Of a DNA stretch of 64,000 nucleotides, positions 1-7,292 are shown in pieces. The position numbers were made by a program, and so were the translations under genes. This DNA is from Croceimicrobium hydrocarbonivorans (lineage in GTDB: Bacteria; Bacteroidota; Bacteroidia; Flavobacteriales; Schleiferiaceae): NCBI RefSeq assembly GCF_014524565.1, contig NZ_CP060139.1, positions 2,611,501 to 2,675,500 on the forward strand, given 5' to 3'. The notes beneath the pieces are model-generated. The model saw only the letters and a list, made by a program, of their open reading frames with translations. It was not told the origin of the DNA and did not search any database. How positions within the stretch are numbered: position 1 is the first letter of the stretch; the number at the start of each line of letters is the position of its first letter.

Positions 1-2
1 TG

Positions 3-617
3 GGATTTTGTCAGAATTGTTTCTTTACCTCGCCACAGGCGGGCGAAAGCATTATTAGACCAGAGTTGAGTCGTGCCCACGAAGGGATTGAAGATCGCGA
101 TTTGGAATTTGAAAAATCCTATCAGCTACAGCCCCATTTGGTGTATTTAGCCAATAGTGGTGATATTAAGGTAGGGGTTACGCGCATGGGACAAAGACCT
201 ACCCGCTGGATTGATCAAGGGGCTTCGGAGGCCATTGTTTTTGCCGAGACCGAAAATCGCTATCAAGCCGGGCAAATTGAAGTAGCTATGAAATCGCATT
301 TGGGGGATAAAACTCCCTGGCAGCGAATGCTGAAAAATGAGATTCCCGAAATTAATCTGCTGGAAGAAAAGCAAAACTTGAAATCAAAATTGGAAGGCGA
401 TTTAGCGCAATTCTATTCCAGTGATGATCAGCTTTGGAAGATAGATTACCCAGTGCTGGAATATCCTACCAAAGTGAAATCCATAAATCTGGATAAGGAA
501 CCTCAAATTGAAGCAGTGCTCAAAGGCATACGCGGGCAGTACCTCATTTTTGAAGGGGGACGGGTGCTGAATGTGCGTGCCAATACAGGCTATCGCGTTA
601 AGCTCTCTTTCGCTTAA
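3..617 (+). CDS. DUF2797 family protein (5' end outside window)
   Basis: The frame is open from the first bases, so the gene starts upstream of the window and only its C-terminal 204 codons are present. The core HLVYLANSGDIKVGVTR, then PTRWIDQGA, and the late KVKSINLD and GQYLIFEGG motifs are those of the DUF2797 family, which has no established function. The family usually carries a cysteine cluster before this core. Here a CQNC pair is present, but the second pair appears as Ser (around ESIIRPELS). Its last 20 bases overlap the convergent flippase-like gene. The TTG at 66 is internal, not the start. Confidence 0.8.
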   Translation, partial: GFCQNCFFTSPQAGESIIRPELSRAHEGIEDRDLEFEKSYQLQPHLVYLANSGDIKVGVTRMGQRPTRWIDQGASEAIVFAETENRYQAGQIEVAMKSHLGDKTPWQRMLKNEIPEINLLEEKQNLKSKLEGDLAQFYSSDDQLWKIDYPVLEYPTKVKSINLDKEPQIEAVLKGIRGQYLIFEGGRVLNVRANTGYRVKLSFA

Positions 618-1542
618 GTCGATCGATCTCTACTTTTTTAAGACTGCTTAGGCCAACAATGGCCGGAATGGCCCAGTTGAAGAACCATACTGCGGTGCTG
701 GCCAAAGTGAAGCTTAGGGCATCGGTCTCAAATACATCGAAGAAATACAAGGCCAAGGTGCCCTTAATGATGAAGTCGATTCCTGTATAACTGGGGATTA
801 AGGCCGAAATAAAATAATACAGCGGTATAGACCAGTACAATTGCCAGGTGAGGAGTTCCGGTTTAAAGGCCAATAACACCAATGCCATTTGGGAGGAGAA
901 TAGCAGAAAACGCAAGGCATTGATAGCTAATACGGCTAGCTTCTGCTGGATAGTGGGTTTGCCTTTAATGAGATAGTCCTTTAAGGGACGATTCCACAAT
1001 TCCTTTTCATGCAAAAGGCTGATCACCCTTTCCAAGCGTAGATATAGAGCCAGGCTAATCAGAATTGCTAAAAGGGCTAAAAGGCTGTATTGCAATCCTA
1101 AGCCTTGATTGGGTAACATAAAGGCTAAAATCCCAAAGCTTACAATGGCCTTGGAAAAGAGCTTAGGAGCATGAGTCCAGAAGGTGAGAAATAAGGCTTT
1201 CTTTCGATCGTAAGGTTTTTCTTGAATAAGGTAACGCCCAGCAATTTCGCCACTATTCATAGGTGATATAAATGCCAAGCCGTAGCATTTTAAATTATGA
1301 ACCAGGGCTGTTTTGAGGCTGATGGGATGTAATATACTTTGAACGATACTCCAGGCCTGGGCATCAAAAAGCAGATTTAGAAACCACAAAAGAAGGAAGC
1401 CCGATAGGTAGTAAAGACTGTGATGGGTCCAGTTCCACTGTAAATGATCGAGCTCAATGGAGTCGAGTTTTAAATATAAAAAGTAAAAGGCCAAGCTAAG
1501 GAGCAGGACTTTTAGGGACCAGAAGAAAGCCTTGCCTACCAT
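598..1542 (-). CDS. UPF0104 / lysylphosphatidylglycerol synthase TM-like membrane protein
   Basis: A 314-residue polytopic inner-membrane protein, hydrophobic throughout, with motifs of the flippase-like UPF0104 (YbhN, LPG_synthase_TM) family: NSGEIAGRYLI in the middle and a late LIPSYTGIDFIIKGTLALYF. Family members without the soluble synthetase domain are thought to move or sense lipids or glycolipids, but the substrate here is unknown. The start overlaps the end of yhhQ by 7 bp, so it is the last gene of the sppA-yhhQ operon. It converges on and overlaps the DUF2797 gene. Confidence 0.75.
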   Translation of the reverse strand: MVGKAFFWSLKVLLLSLAFYFLYLKLDSIELDHLQWNWTHHSLYYLSGFLLLWFLNLLFDAQAWSIVQSILHPISLKTALVHNLKCYGLAFISPMNSGEIAGRYLIQEKPYDRKKALFLTFWTHAPKLFSKAIVSFGILAFMLPNQGLGLQYSLLALLAILISLALYLRLERVISLLHEKELWNRPLKDYLIKGKPTIQQKLAVLAINALRFLLFSSQMALVLLAFKPELLTWQLYWSIPLYYFISALIPSYTGIDFIIKGTLALYFFDVFETDALSFTLASTAVWFFNWAIPAIVGLSSLKKVEIDRLKRKRA

Positions 1543-2231
1543 AATGCGATTTCTTCTCCGCGCTGCAATTTAAAATGGGCGCGAATCCAAAGAACCAGAG
1601 GATAAATGACCAAAGTGTCGGCAGCGGCAAAGAGAACTTTGAATAACCAGCCATCCCCGATTAAGGGTAGCATTTCATCAAAGCTTTTCAATCCCCAGAA
1701 GATTACACTGATTACCAGAACGGTGTCTACCAATTGCGAGAAGATAGTCGAGAAATTGTTCCGCAACCAAAGGTGATTGCCCTTGGTTTTTTGTTTGATG
1801 AGGTGGAAAATACGCACATCCACAAATTGGGCTACCAGGTAGGCGATCATGCTGGAAGCAATAACGCGCCAGGAGTTTTGGAATACGGTATCGAAATACT
1901 CATCACTTACTGGTGAGCCATCAATGGCAGGAAAGATATGCCCCAGGTAAAGGATTAGTAAAACCAGCAGGGAAGCGAAAAAACCGCTTAATACTACTAA
2001 GCCGGTATTACGGCGGCCATATATCTCACTGAGGATATCGGTAATTAAAAAGGTGAGGGGATAGGGAATTACCCCGGCAGAAACGATAAAGGTTTTGAAG
2101 CCTAAATCAACTTCCACAAATTTATTAGCCACTAGATTACAAGTAATCAGGGCCGCAATAAACAAAGCCGCCAGGACCACGAAGATGATCCCGGCGTGCT
2201 TATGTTGTTTTTTATTGAGTGTTTCGCTCAT
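1536..2231 (-). CDS. yhhQ: Queuosine precursor transporter, YhhQ/QPTR family
   Basis: A 231-residue protein with about six hydrophobic segments. The family hallmarks are TCNLVANKFVEV in the first membrane segment, IPYPLTFLITDILSEIYGRR, and a later FVDVRIFHLIK ... RNNFSTIFSQLVDT. The family (COG1738) imports queuosine precursors such as preQ0 and preQ1 for tRNA wobble modification. Its ATG shares one base with the sppA stop codon (TAATG arrangement), which indicates translational coupling. Assignment to the family is firm; the exact substrate is inferred from family knowledge. Confidence 0.85.
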   Translation of the reverse strand: MSETLNKKQHKHAGIIFVVLAALFIAALITCNLVANKFVEVDLGFKTFIVSAGVIPYPLTFLITDILSEIYGRRNTGLVVLSGFFASLLVLLILYLGHIFPAIDGSPVSDEYFDTVFQNSWRVIASSMIAYLVAQFVDVRIFHLIKQKTKGNHLWLRNNFSTIFSQLVDTVLVISVIFWGLKSFDEMLPLIGDGWLFKVLFAAADTLVIYPLVLWIRAHFKLQRGEEIALW

Positions 2232-3994
2232 TAATCAATTTGCAAGTCGAACTCTAATCGAGTTTGGAAACCTTGACGTTTTTCAGCATTCTGAATCAAA
2301 TCGAGGTAGTAGGCATATTGACCTAATTCCTTTTTGATTTGAGCCGATCCAAATCCCTGGTTCAATTCTTTTAAGAAGGCTTGTAAAGGATCTTCAAGTT
2401 CAGGATAGCTAATAACTCCGTAGTCGGCAGAGATTCCCGCTTTTTCTGCCGCTAAGGCTACGGCTTCATCTAAACCACCCATCATGTCTACTAAGCCTAG
2501 GTTTAAAGCTTGTTGCCCGGAGTAAACGCGACCCTGACCAATGCTGTCTACATAACTAATGTCCATGCCACGGCCTGTAGCCACTCTTTCTTTAAAGGTG
2601 CCATAAATTTGGTCTACCTGAGCGATCAAAATACGTTTCTCGGAAGGAGTGAGATCGCGATCCATAACTCCTAAATCGGAGTGCTTATTGGTGGCAACGG
2701 TTTCGATATTGATACCCAATTTATCGTGTAGTAATTCTTCAGCGGTAAAGAAAAGTCCAAAGGCACCAATACTTCCAGTTACGGTGTTTTCTTGGGCTAA
2801 GATCGTATCAGCGTAACAAGCGATGTAGTATCCACCACTGGCAGCCACATCACCCATAGAAGCAATTACGGGTTTAACCTGACGGGCTAAATCCATTTCA
2901 CGCCAAATAATTTCAGATGCCAAAGCACTACCTCCAGGGCTATTTACCCGCAGAACGATGGCTTTTACCTTATCACTTTCGCGCGCCTTGCGAATGGCTC
3001 GGGCGATACGTTCAGATCCGATGGTGTACTCATCACCTTCGCCACTTTGAATCTCCCCTTGAGCAACGATTACCGCAACACGATTATCATTGTAACCGGA
3101 ATTGCCATTCAAATCTAATTTACTGGCATATTTAGCAGGCTTAATGAAGTTAACGGATGAGATTTTATCTACGGCCACGGCCTTGCTCAACATTTCATCT
3201 ACCTGGTCTTGATAAGCTAGGCCTTGGATTAAGCCAGCTTCCGCAGCCACTTTAGGGTCGGTTAGAAGATTATCGGCCATAGAATTGAGTTGCTCAACAG
3301 AGATACCGGTGCTGGCCGAAATATCAGAAAGGTATTGCCCCCAAACGGAACCAAGTAATTCGGTTAATTGCATGCGGTTCGCCGTACTCATGGAATCAGA
3401 AAGGAAGGGCTCAACTGCCGATTTAAACTTATTTCCGGTAGCACGAAGTACAACAGGCTTAACGCCGATATTATCCAAAGCTTGGCGGTAATAGGTAACA
3501 TTTGCACTCATTCCTGAGAATTCGATGATACCCTCTGGGTTTACCATAAAGCTATCGGCAACCGAAGCAAGGTATAATCCTTTTTGAGTGAGAACTTCAG
3601 AGTAGCCATACACGAATTTGCCACTGCTTTTGAAGTCCAGAATCGCTTCTCGGATATCTTTTAAGGTAGCACTTCCAGCCATGGGAATTCCGCCATCCAG
3701 GAATACGCCTTTGATTTTCGGATCATCCTTAGCTGCTTTTAAGGCTGCGATTACATGGTCGAGACCCACGGCAGATTCCAGTTCACCCGAAAAGGGATCG
3801 AAGCTGTCAAAGGGATTGTTCTGTGCTCTTTCTACATATCGAGTATTCATGTCGATACGTAAAACAGTGTTATCCAATACTTCTAGCTCCGGGCTCTGAA
3901 TGGAGGCCAGGGAGGCAAAGAAGATGAAAATGATAAAAATTAAGATTCCACCACCTAAGATGGAAGCCACCAACATTTTGAGGAAAGATTTCAT
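2231..3994 (-). CDS. sppA: Signal peptide peptidase SppA, 67K type
   Basis: A 587-residue, membrane-anchored S49 serine protease that degrades cleaved signal peptides. An N-terminal membrane segment (about residues 8-30) is followed by two tandem S49 domains, as in E. coli SppA. The catalytic pair is visible: Lys191 in GNKFKSAVEPF of the first domain and Ser386 in GDVAASGGYY of the second. NSPGGSALAS lies just before the serine. Length is normal for the long type. It is the first gene of a three-gene minus-strand operon and is divergent from folK, 51 bp away. Confidence 0.93.
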   Translation of the reverse strand: MKSFLKMLVASILGGGILIFIIFIFFASLASIQSPELEVLDNTVLRIDMNTRYVERAQNNPFDSFDPFSGELESAVGLDHVIAALKAAKDDPKIKGVFLDGGIPMAGSATLKDIREAILDFKSSGKFVYGYSEVLTQKGLYLASVADSFMVNPEGIIEFSGMSANVTYYRQALDNIGVKPVVLRATGNKFKSAVEPFLSDSMSTANRMQLTELLGSVWGQYLSDISASTGISVEQLNSMADNLLTDPKVAAEAGLIQGLAYQDQVDEMLSKAVAVDKISSVNFIKPAKYASKLDLNGNSGYNDNRVAVIVAQGEIQSGEGDEYTIGSERIARAIRKARESDKVKAIVLRVNSPGGSALASEIIWREMDLARQVKPVIASMGDVAASGGYYIACYADTILAQENTVTGSIGAFGLFFTAEELLHDKLGINIETVATNKHSDLGVMDRDLTPSEKRILIAQVDQIYGTFKERVATGRGMDISYVDSIGQGRVYSGQQALNLGLVDMMGGLDEAVALAAEKAGISADYGVISYPELEDPLQAFLKELNQGFGSAQIKKELGQYAYYLDLIQNAEKRQGFQTRLEFDLQID

Positions 3995-4004
3995 TTTAGA
4001 AATT

Positions 4005-4012
4005 TAGTTTTG
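4005..4012 (+). promoter_or_regulatory. Candidate -7 box for folK
   Basis: TAGTTTTG matches the Bacteroidota -7 consensus TAnnTTTG, 33 bp before the folK TTG. A TTTG lies 24 bases upstream, slightly beyond the usual 17-23 spacing. Sequence match only. Confidence 0.4.
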
Positions 4013-4045
4013 CGTTGCATTAGCAATATTAAGTAATACTGAGAT

Positions 4046-4552
4046 TTGTCGAAAGTTGTTCAGGGCGTTTATCTGCTCTTAGGCGCGAATCTGGGAAATC
4101 CTCCAGAGACCTTCCAGCGGGCAATCCAATTGCTGAACTCTTCCATTACTATTAGTAGGAAATCCTCGCTGTTTATTACAGCGCCCTGGAAAATGGAGAG
4201 TGAAAATTGGTTTTACAATCAAGTTTTAGAAGTGGAAACCGAGCTTTATCCGGATGGGCTATTAAGATTAATCCTAGATGTGGAAGGGGATTTAGGACGT
4301 TTGCGTAAGGGAGGGCAAGGTTATGAAGACCGGTTGATAGACATTGATATTTTATTATTTGGAAGTCAGGTTTATCAAGGTGCGGACTTACAGGTGCCTC
4401 ATAAATTTCTGCATCAAAGGGCTTTTGCTTTAATGCCTTTATTGGAGCTTCAGCCGAAATGTCTAGAGCCCGGAACCGATATTCCCTATGAGAATTATTT
4501 AGAACGCTTAGATGAGGAGCGTCAAAAGATCAAGAAGCTTGAAGGATATTAA
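4046..4552 (+). CDS. folK: HPPK, 2-amino-4-hydroxy-6-hydroxymethyldihydropteridine pyrophosphokinase
   Basis: A 168-residue cytoplasmic enzyme transferring pyrophosphate from ATP to hydroxymethyl-dihydropterin in folate synthesis. LLLGANLGNP starts the fold, and ENWFYNQVLEVET follows. The metal/ATP segment GYEDRLIDIDILLFG carries the two catalytic aspartates of the DxD motif. The start is a TTG: the frame is closed by a stop two codons upstream and the protein begins correctly at MSKVVQGVYLLLG. It is followed by, and overlaps, a deoxynucleoside kinase gene, a pairing often seen in Bacteroidota. Confidence 0.93.
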   Translation: MSKVVQGVYLLLGANLGNPPETFQRAIQLLNSSITISRKSSLFITAPWKMESENWFYNQVLEVETELYPDGLLRLILDVEGDLGRLRKGGQGYEDRLIDIDILLFGSQVYQGADLQVPHKFLHQRAFALMPLLELQPKCLEPGTDIPYENYLERLDEERQKIKKLEGY

Positions 4553-5144
4553 GTACATCGCCATAGAGGGCAATATAGGGGCTGGGAAAACAACGCTGGC
4601 CAAGCTTTTAGCCAAGCAATTGAAGGGGCGCCTTATTTTAGAGGAATTTGCGGACAATCCTTTTTTGGAGAAGTTTTATAAAGATCCGGAGCGTTATGCC
4701 TTTTCGGTGGAGATGGCCTTTTTGGCGGATCGCTATCATCAATTATCGGAATTGCCAAGCAGTGGCGATTTGTTTCAGCCTTATATCATAGCAGATTATG
4801 CGCCCTTTAAGAGTTTGATCTTTGCTCAGAATAATCTCAATGAGGCTGAGTTCCGCTTGTACCGTGAGTTTTGGCAAATGGCCTTTAATAAAATCCGTCA
4901 ACCGGACCTGATTATTTACCTGCATCGAAGTAATCCAAATTTGATTCAAAACATCAAGAAGCGTGGTCGCAGCTATGAACAAAATTTGAAAGAGGATTAC
5001 CTTTTAAAGTTAACAGAGCGTTACGGAGTGTATTTAAAAAATTTCTGGGACGGTAATATTTTAAGAATTGACGCTGATTTGCAGGATTTTTTACACTCCG
5101 AATCCGACGTCCAGTCTCTCATAGATCGAATTAAAGGCCTTTAG
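4512..5144 (+). CDS. Deoxynucleoside kinase
   Basis: Phosphorylates deoxynucleosides for dNTP salvage (dNK/dGK-dAK family). The P-loop GNIGAGKTT lies near the N-terminus. LEEFADNPFLEKFY follows, then a DYAPFKSLIFA substrate segment and the lid region RGRSYEQN. About 200 residues is normal. Two starts are possible: ATG at 4512 (41-bp overlap with folK) or TTG at 4539, giving MKDIKYIAIEGN, which matches the short N-terminus of relatives better. Co-expressed with folK by overlap. Exact nucleoside preference cannot be read from the sequence. Confidence 0.87.
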   Translation: MRSVKRSRSLKDIKYIAIEGNIGAGKTTLAKLLAKQLKGRLILEEFADNPFLEKFYKDPERYAFSVEMAFLADRYHQLSELPSSGDLFQPYIIADYAPFKSLIFAQNNLNEAEFRLYREFWQMAFNKIRQPDLIIYLHRSNPNLIQNIKKRGRSYEQNLKEDYLLKLTERYGVYLKNFWDGNILRIDADLQDFLHSESDVQSLIDRIKGL

Positions 5145-5200
5145 TTAGAAATTGAATAGATTTTAGGGGCTATTAATTTTTCTTCGAGCATTCATTTTTA

Positions 5201-5230
5201 TTTGCTGTTACCCCCTTTTTAGTACTTTTG
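5201..5230 (+). promoter_or_regulatory. Promoter of the OmpA/TSP3 gene
   Basis: TTTG (5201-5204), 18 bases, then TACTTTTG (5223-5230) fits the Bacteroidota vegetative promoter TTTG-N17-23-TAnnTTTG on both boxes and on spacing. It lies 44 bp upstream of the chosen ATG at 5275 and therefore gives a leader of roughly 40 bases. Confidence 0.65.
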
Positions 5231-5274
5231 CCTAGTATTTGTATAAGAGCAACTACTTAACCTTTTATAATTGT

Positions 5275-6678
5275 ATGAAAAGATTAGGATTACTTTTCGG
5301 ATGTGTCTTAATGGCTGGTGGAATGAATGCCCAGGATAATGAGGTTCGGCTTTCCGAAGCTCACCGCAGCAATTTCAAACATTGGTCTCTTGGACTGAAC
5401 GTAGGAGCTACAGCCTCTTTAGGTGATGCTGCTAGTTATTTCTTTGGTGAAAAAACTGACGCTATGCCTTCTGGTGTAGGTGGTTTCGAAATTGGTTTAC
5501 GCGGTAACCTGAACTATTGGTTTAGCCCAACAATTGGTTTAACTGGATCTGCAGGGTATCATAGTACTTCTGGTACAGATGTGAACTACTATTTCGAAGG
5601 AAATTATATTGATGCTGACTTAAGCTTGAACTTCAACTTAAGCAACATGTTCCTTTATGGAAAGGATTATGATCGTAAGCACGCTTTATTATTTAGCATT
5701 GGTTTAGGTGCTACTTCTTTGGAAGCTGACGGTTATAATGAAGCAGGTCTATTGGTTTCGAGTGCAGGTGGTCCTGACCGTGCCTTTACTACTACTATTC
5801 CATTGCAATTGACTTATAAGCGTCAATTGAATCAAACTTGGGATTTAGATATTCTTTATAAGCACACTTTTGCCGGTATCGATGGTGCAGATGGTCTTAG
5901 TGTTCCTCCTACTGCTGATTTCTTCGGTTACTTCGGTGTAGGTGCTGCCTATAACTTCGGTTCTGACGATAAAGAGTCTATCGTATACTACAGTCCTTTC
6001 GAGGGCGTATTTGCTGATATGACCGAGATCAAGCAGAACTATGAGAAATTAGTTAATGATGACGATGGTGACGGAGTAAGTAACCTTTTCGATCAAGATA
6101 ATAGCACTCCAGCTGACGTAAACGTTGGTCCTAACGGTGCTCCTCTTGATGTTGATGGTGACGGTATTCCTGATTACTTAGATGCTGATCCATTTACTCC
6201 TAAAGGAGCTAAAGTTGACGGCGAAGGTCGTATGGTTGACTCTGATGGTGACGGTGTAGGTGATCACATGGATCAAGAGCCTAATACTCCTAAAGGTGCC
6301 TTAGTTAACTTCAAAGGTATTTCTGTAGCCAGTGCTTCTTCTGGTGGTGGTGTAGGTGCTTACTTACCTTCAGTATTCTTCAACTTCAACAGTGCTACTG
6401 TAACTGATGCTAACTACATGCGTTTAGCTGCTATTGCTAGCACCTTGAAGTCTAATCCTAATGTTAAAATCGTTCTTACCGGTTACACTGATGCTTCCGG
6501 TCCAGAAGATTACAACAAGACTTTAGGTCAGCGTCGTGCTGATGAAGTAAAACAAGAATTGGTTCAAGTGTTCGGAATCGATGCTTCTCGTATCGAAACC
6601 AGCTCTAAAGGCGAAGGTGATCCTTTAGCAAAAGGTCACAATAACATCAATCGTCGTGTAGACGTTGCGGTTAAATAA
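5275..6678 (+). CDS. OmpA-family outer membrane protein with thrombospondin type 3 repeats
   Basis: The ATG at 5275 is chosen because it starts a clear signal peptide (MKRLGLLFGCVLMAGGMNAQ); the frame extends 12 codons further to a TTG, which would bury the signal. After it come a beta-barrel-like domain of about 220 residues, calcium-binding TSP3-type repeats (DDDGDGVSNLFD, DVDGDGIPDYLD, DSDGDGVGDHMD), and a C-terminal OmpA peptidoglycan-binding domain (FNFNSATVT ... GYTDASGPEDYN ... LGQRRADEV ... NRRVDVAVK). Codon use is strikingly uniform (GGT, GCT, CGT), suggesting high expression. Monocistronic, with its own promoter and terminator. Probable abundant structural outer-membrane protein. 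Confidence 0.88.
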   Translation: MKRLGLLFGCVLMAGGMNAQDNEVRLSEAHRSNFKHWSLGLNVGATASLGDAASYFFGEKTDAMPSGVGGFEIGLRGNLNYWFSPTIGLTGSAGYHSTSGTDVNYYFEGNYIDADLSLNFNLSNMFLYGKDYDRKHALLFSIGLGATSLEADGYNEAGLLVSSAGGPDRAFTTTIPLQLTYKRQLNQTWDLDILYKHTFAGIDGADGLSVPPTADFFGYFGVGAAYNFGSDDKESIVYYSPFEGVFADMTEIKQNYEKLVNDDDGDGVSNLFDQDNSTPADVNVGPNGAPLDVDGDGIPDYLDADPFTPKGAKVDGEGRMVDSDGDGVGDHMDQEPNTPKGALVNFKGISVASASSGGGVGAYLPSVFFNFNSATVTDANYMRLAAIASTLKSNPNVKIVLTGYTDASGPEDYNKTLGQRRADEVKQELVQVFGIDASRIETSSKGEGDPLAKGHNNINRRVDVAVK

Positions 6679-6700
6679 GCCGATATAAAACAATAAAAAA

Positions 6701-6727
6701 GGCCTCCTGAGAAGGAGGCCTTTTTTT
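6701..6727. terminator. Bidirectional rho-independent terminator
   Basis: Perfect 8-bp stem GGCCTCCT/AGGAGGCC with a GAGA loop, a T run after it and an A run before it. It serves the OmpA gene on plus and the TrmH gene on minus, whose stop codon lies inside the T run side. Confidence 0.9.
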
Positions 6728-7253
6728 ATGCCTTGATGCGTCGTACATAGTCCCAGAGTACGACTCCGGCGCTGACTGCTATATTTAGTGAATGCTTGGT
6801 GCCAAATTGGGGGATTTCGATGGCGCCATCACAGAAGGCGAGCACTTCATCGCTTACTCCGCTAACTTCATTTCCAAAAACAAAGATTTGCTTTTGCTTT
6901 AAGTCCGGTTCCCAATGGCGGAGATCAACAGAGCCTTCACATTGTTCTACGGCCCAAATTTGATAGCCTTCATTCTTCAGGGTTTCAAGCGAGCCTAAGC
7001 CATCAGATAAGCTTTCCCAATTAACCGATTCGGTGGCTCCCAAAGCGGTTTTTCGCATTTCCTTTGATGGTGTTGGGCTTAATCCGCCTAAATAGATTTT
7101 CTCACAGCGGAAGGCATCAGCAGTGCGGAAAACGGATCCTACATTAAGTAAACTTCGCACTTCATCTAAAGCAATTCGAAAGGGGAATTTGTCTTCCTCT
7201 TTAAATTCAGAAACGCTTAGTCTATTAAGCTCACTCATTCGAAGCTTTCTCAT
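6726..7253 (-). CDS. TrmH-family (SpoU) RNA 2'-O-methyltransferase
   Basis: A 175-residue SPOUT-fold methyltransferase. The three family motifs are visible: NVGSVFRTADAF (motif 1), FVFGNEVSGVSDEVL (motif 2) and IPQFGTKHSLNIAVSAGVVLW (motif 3, forming the knot that binds S-adenosylmethionine). There is no N-terminal substrate-binding extension, so it resembles small TrmH/TrmL-like enzymes. The RNA target cannot be told from sequence; tRNA is the usual one. It is divergent from mutS and ends at the shared terminator. Confidence 0.86.
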   Translation of the reverse strand: MRKLRMSELNRLSVSEFKEEDKFPFRIALDEVRSLLNVGSVFRTADAFRCEKIYLGGLSPTPSKEMRKTALGATESVNWESLSDGLGSLETLKNEGYQIWAVEQCEGSVDLRHWEPDLKQKQIFVFGNEVSGVSDEVLAFCDGAIEIPQFGTKHSLNIAVSAGVVLWDYVRRIKA

Positions 7254-7292
7254 TGTCCTTTGTATTTTAGCTCGCTCGCAAATTACTTCAAA

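Noticed and set aside
7260-7292. Upstream TTG start of mutS
   Set aside because: Adds 11 residues not found in MutS; TTG 7293 gives the normal MAAKKKTQTPLM start.
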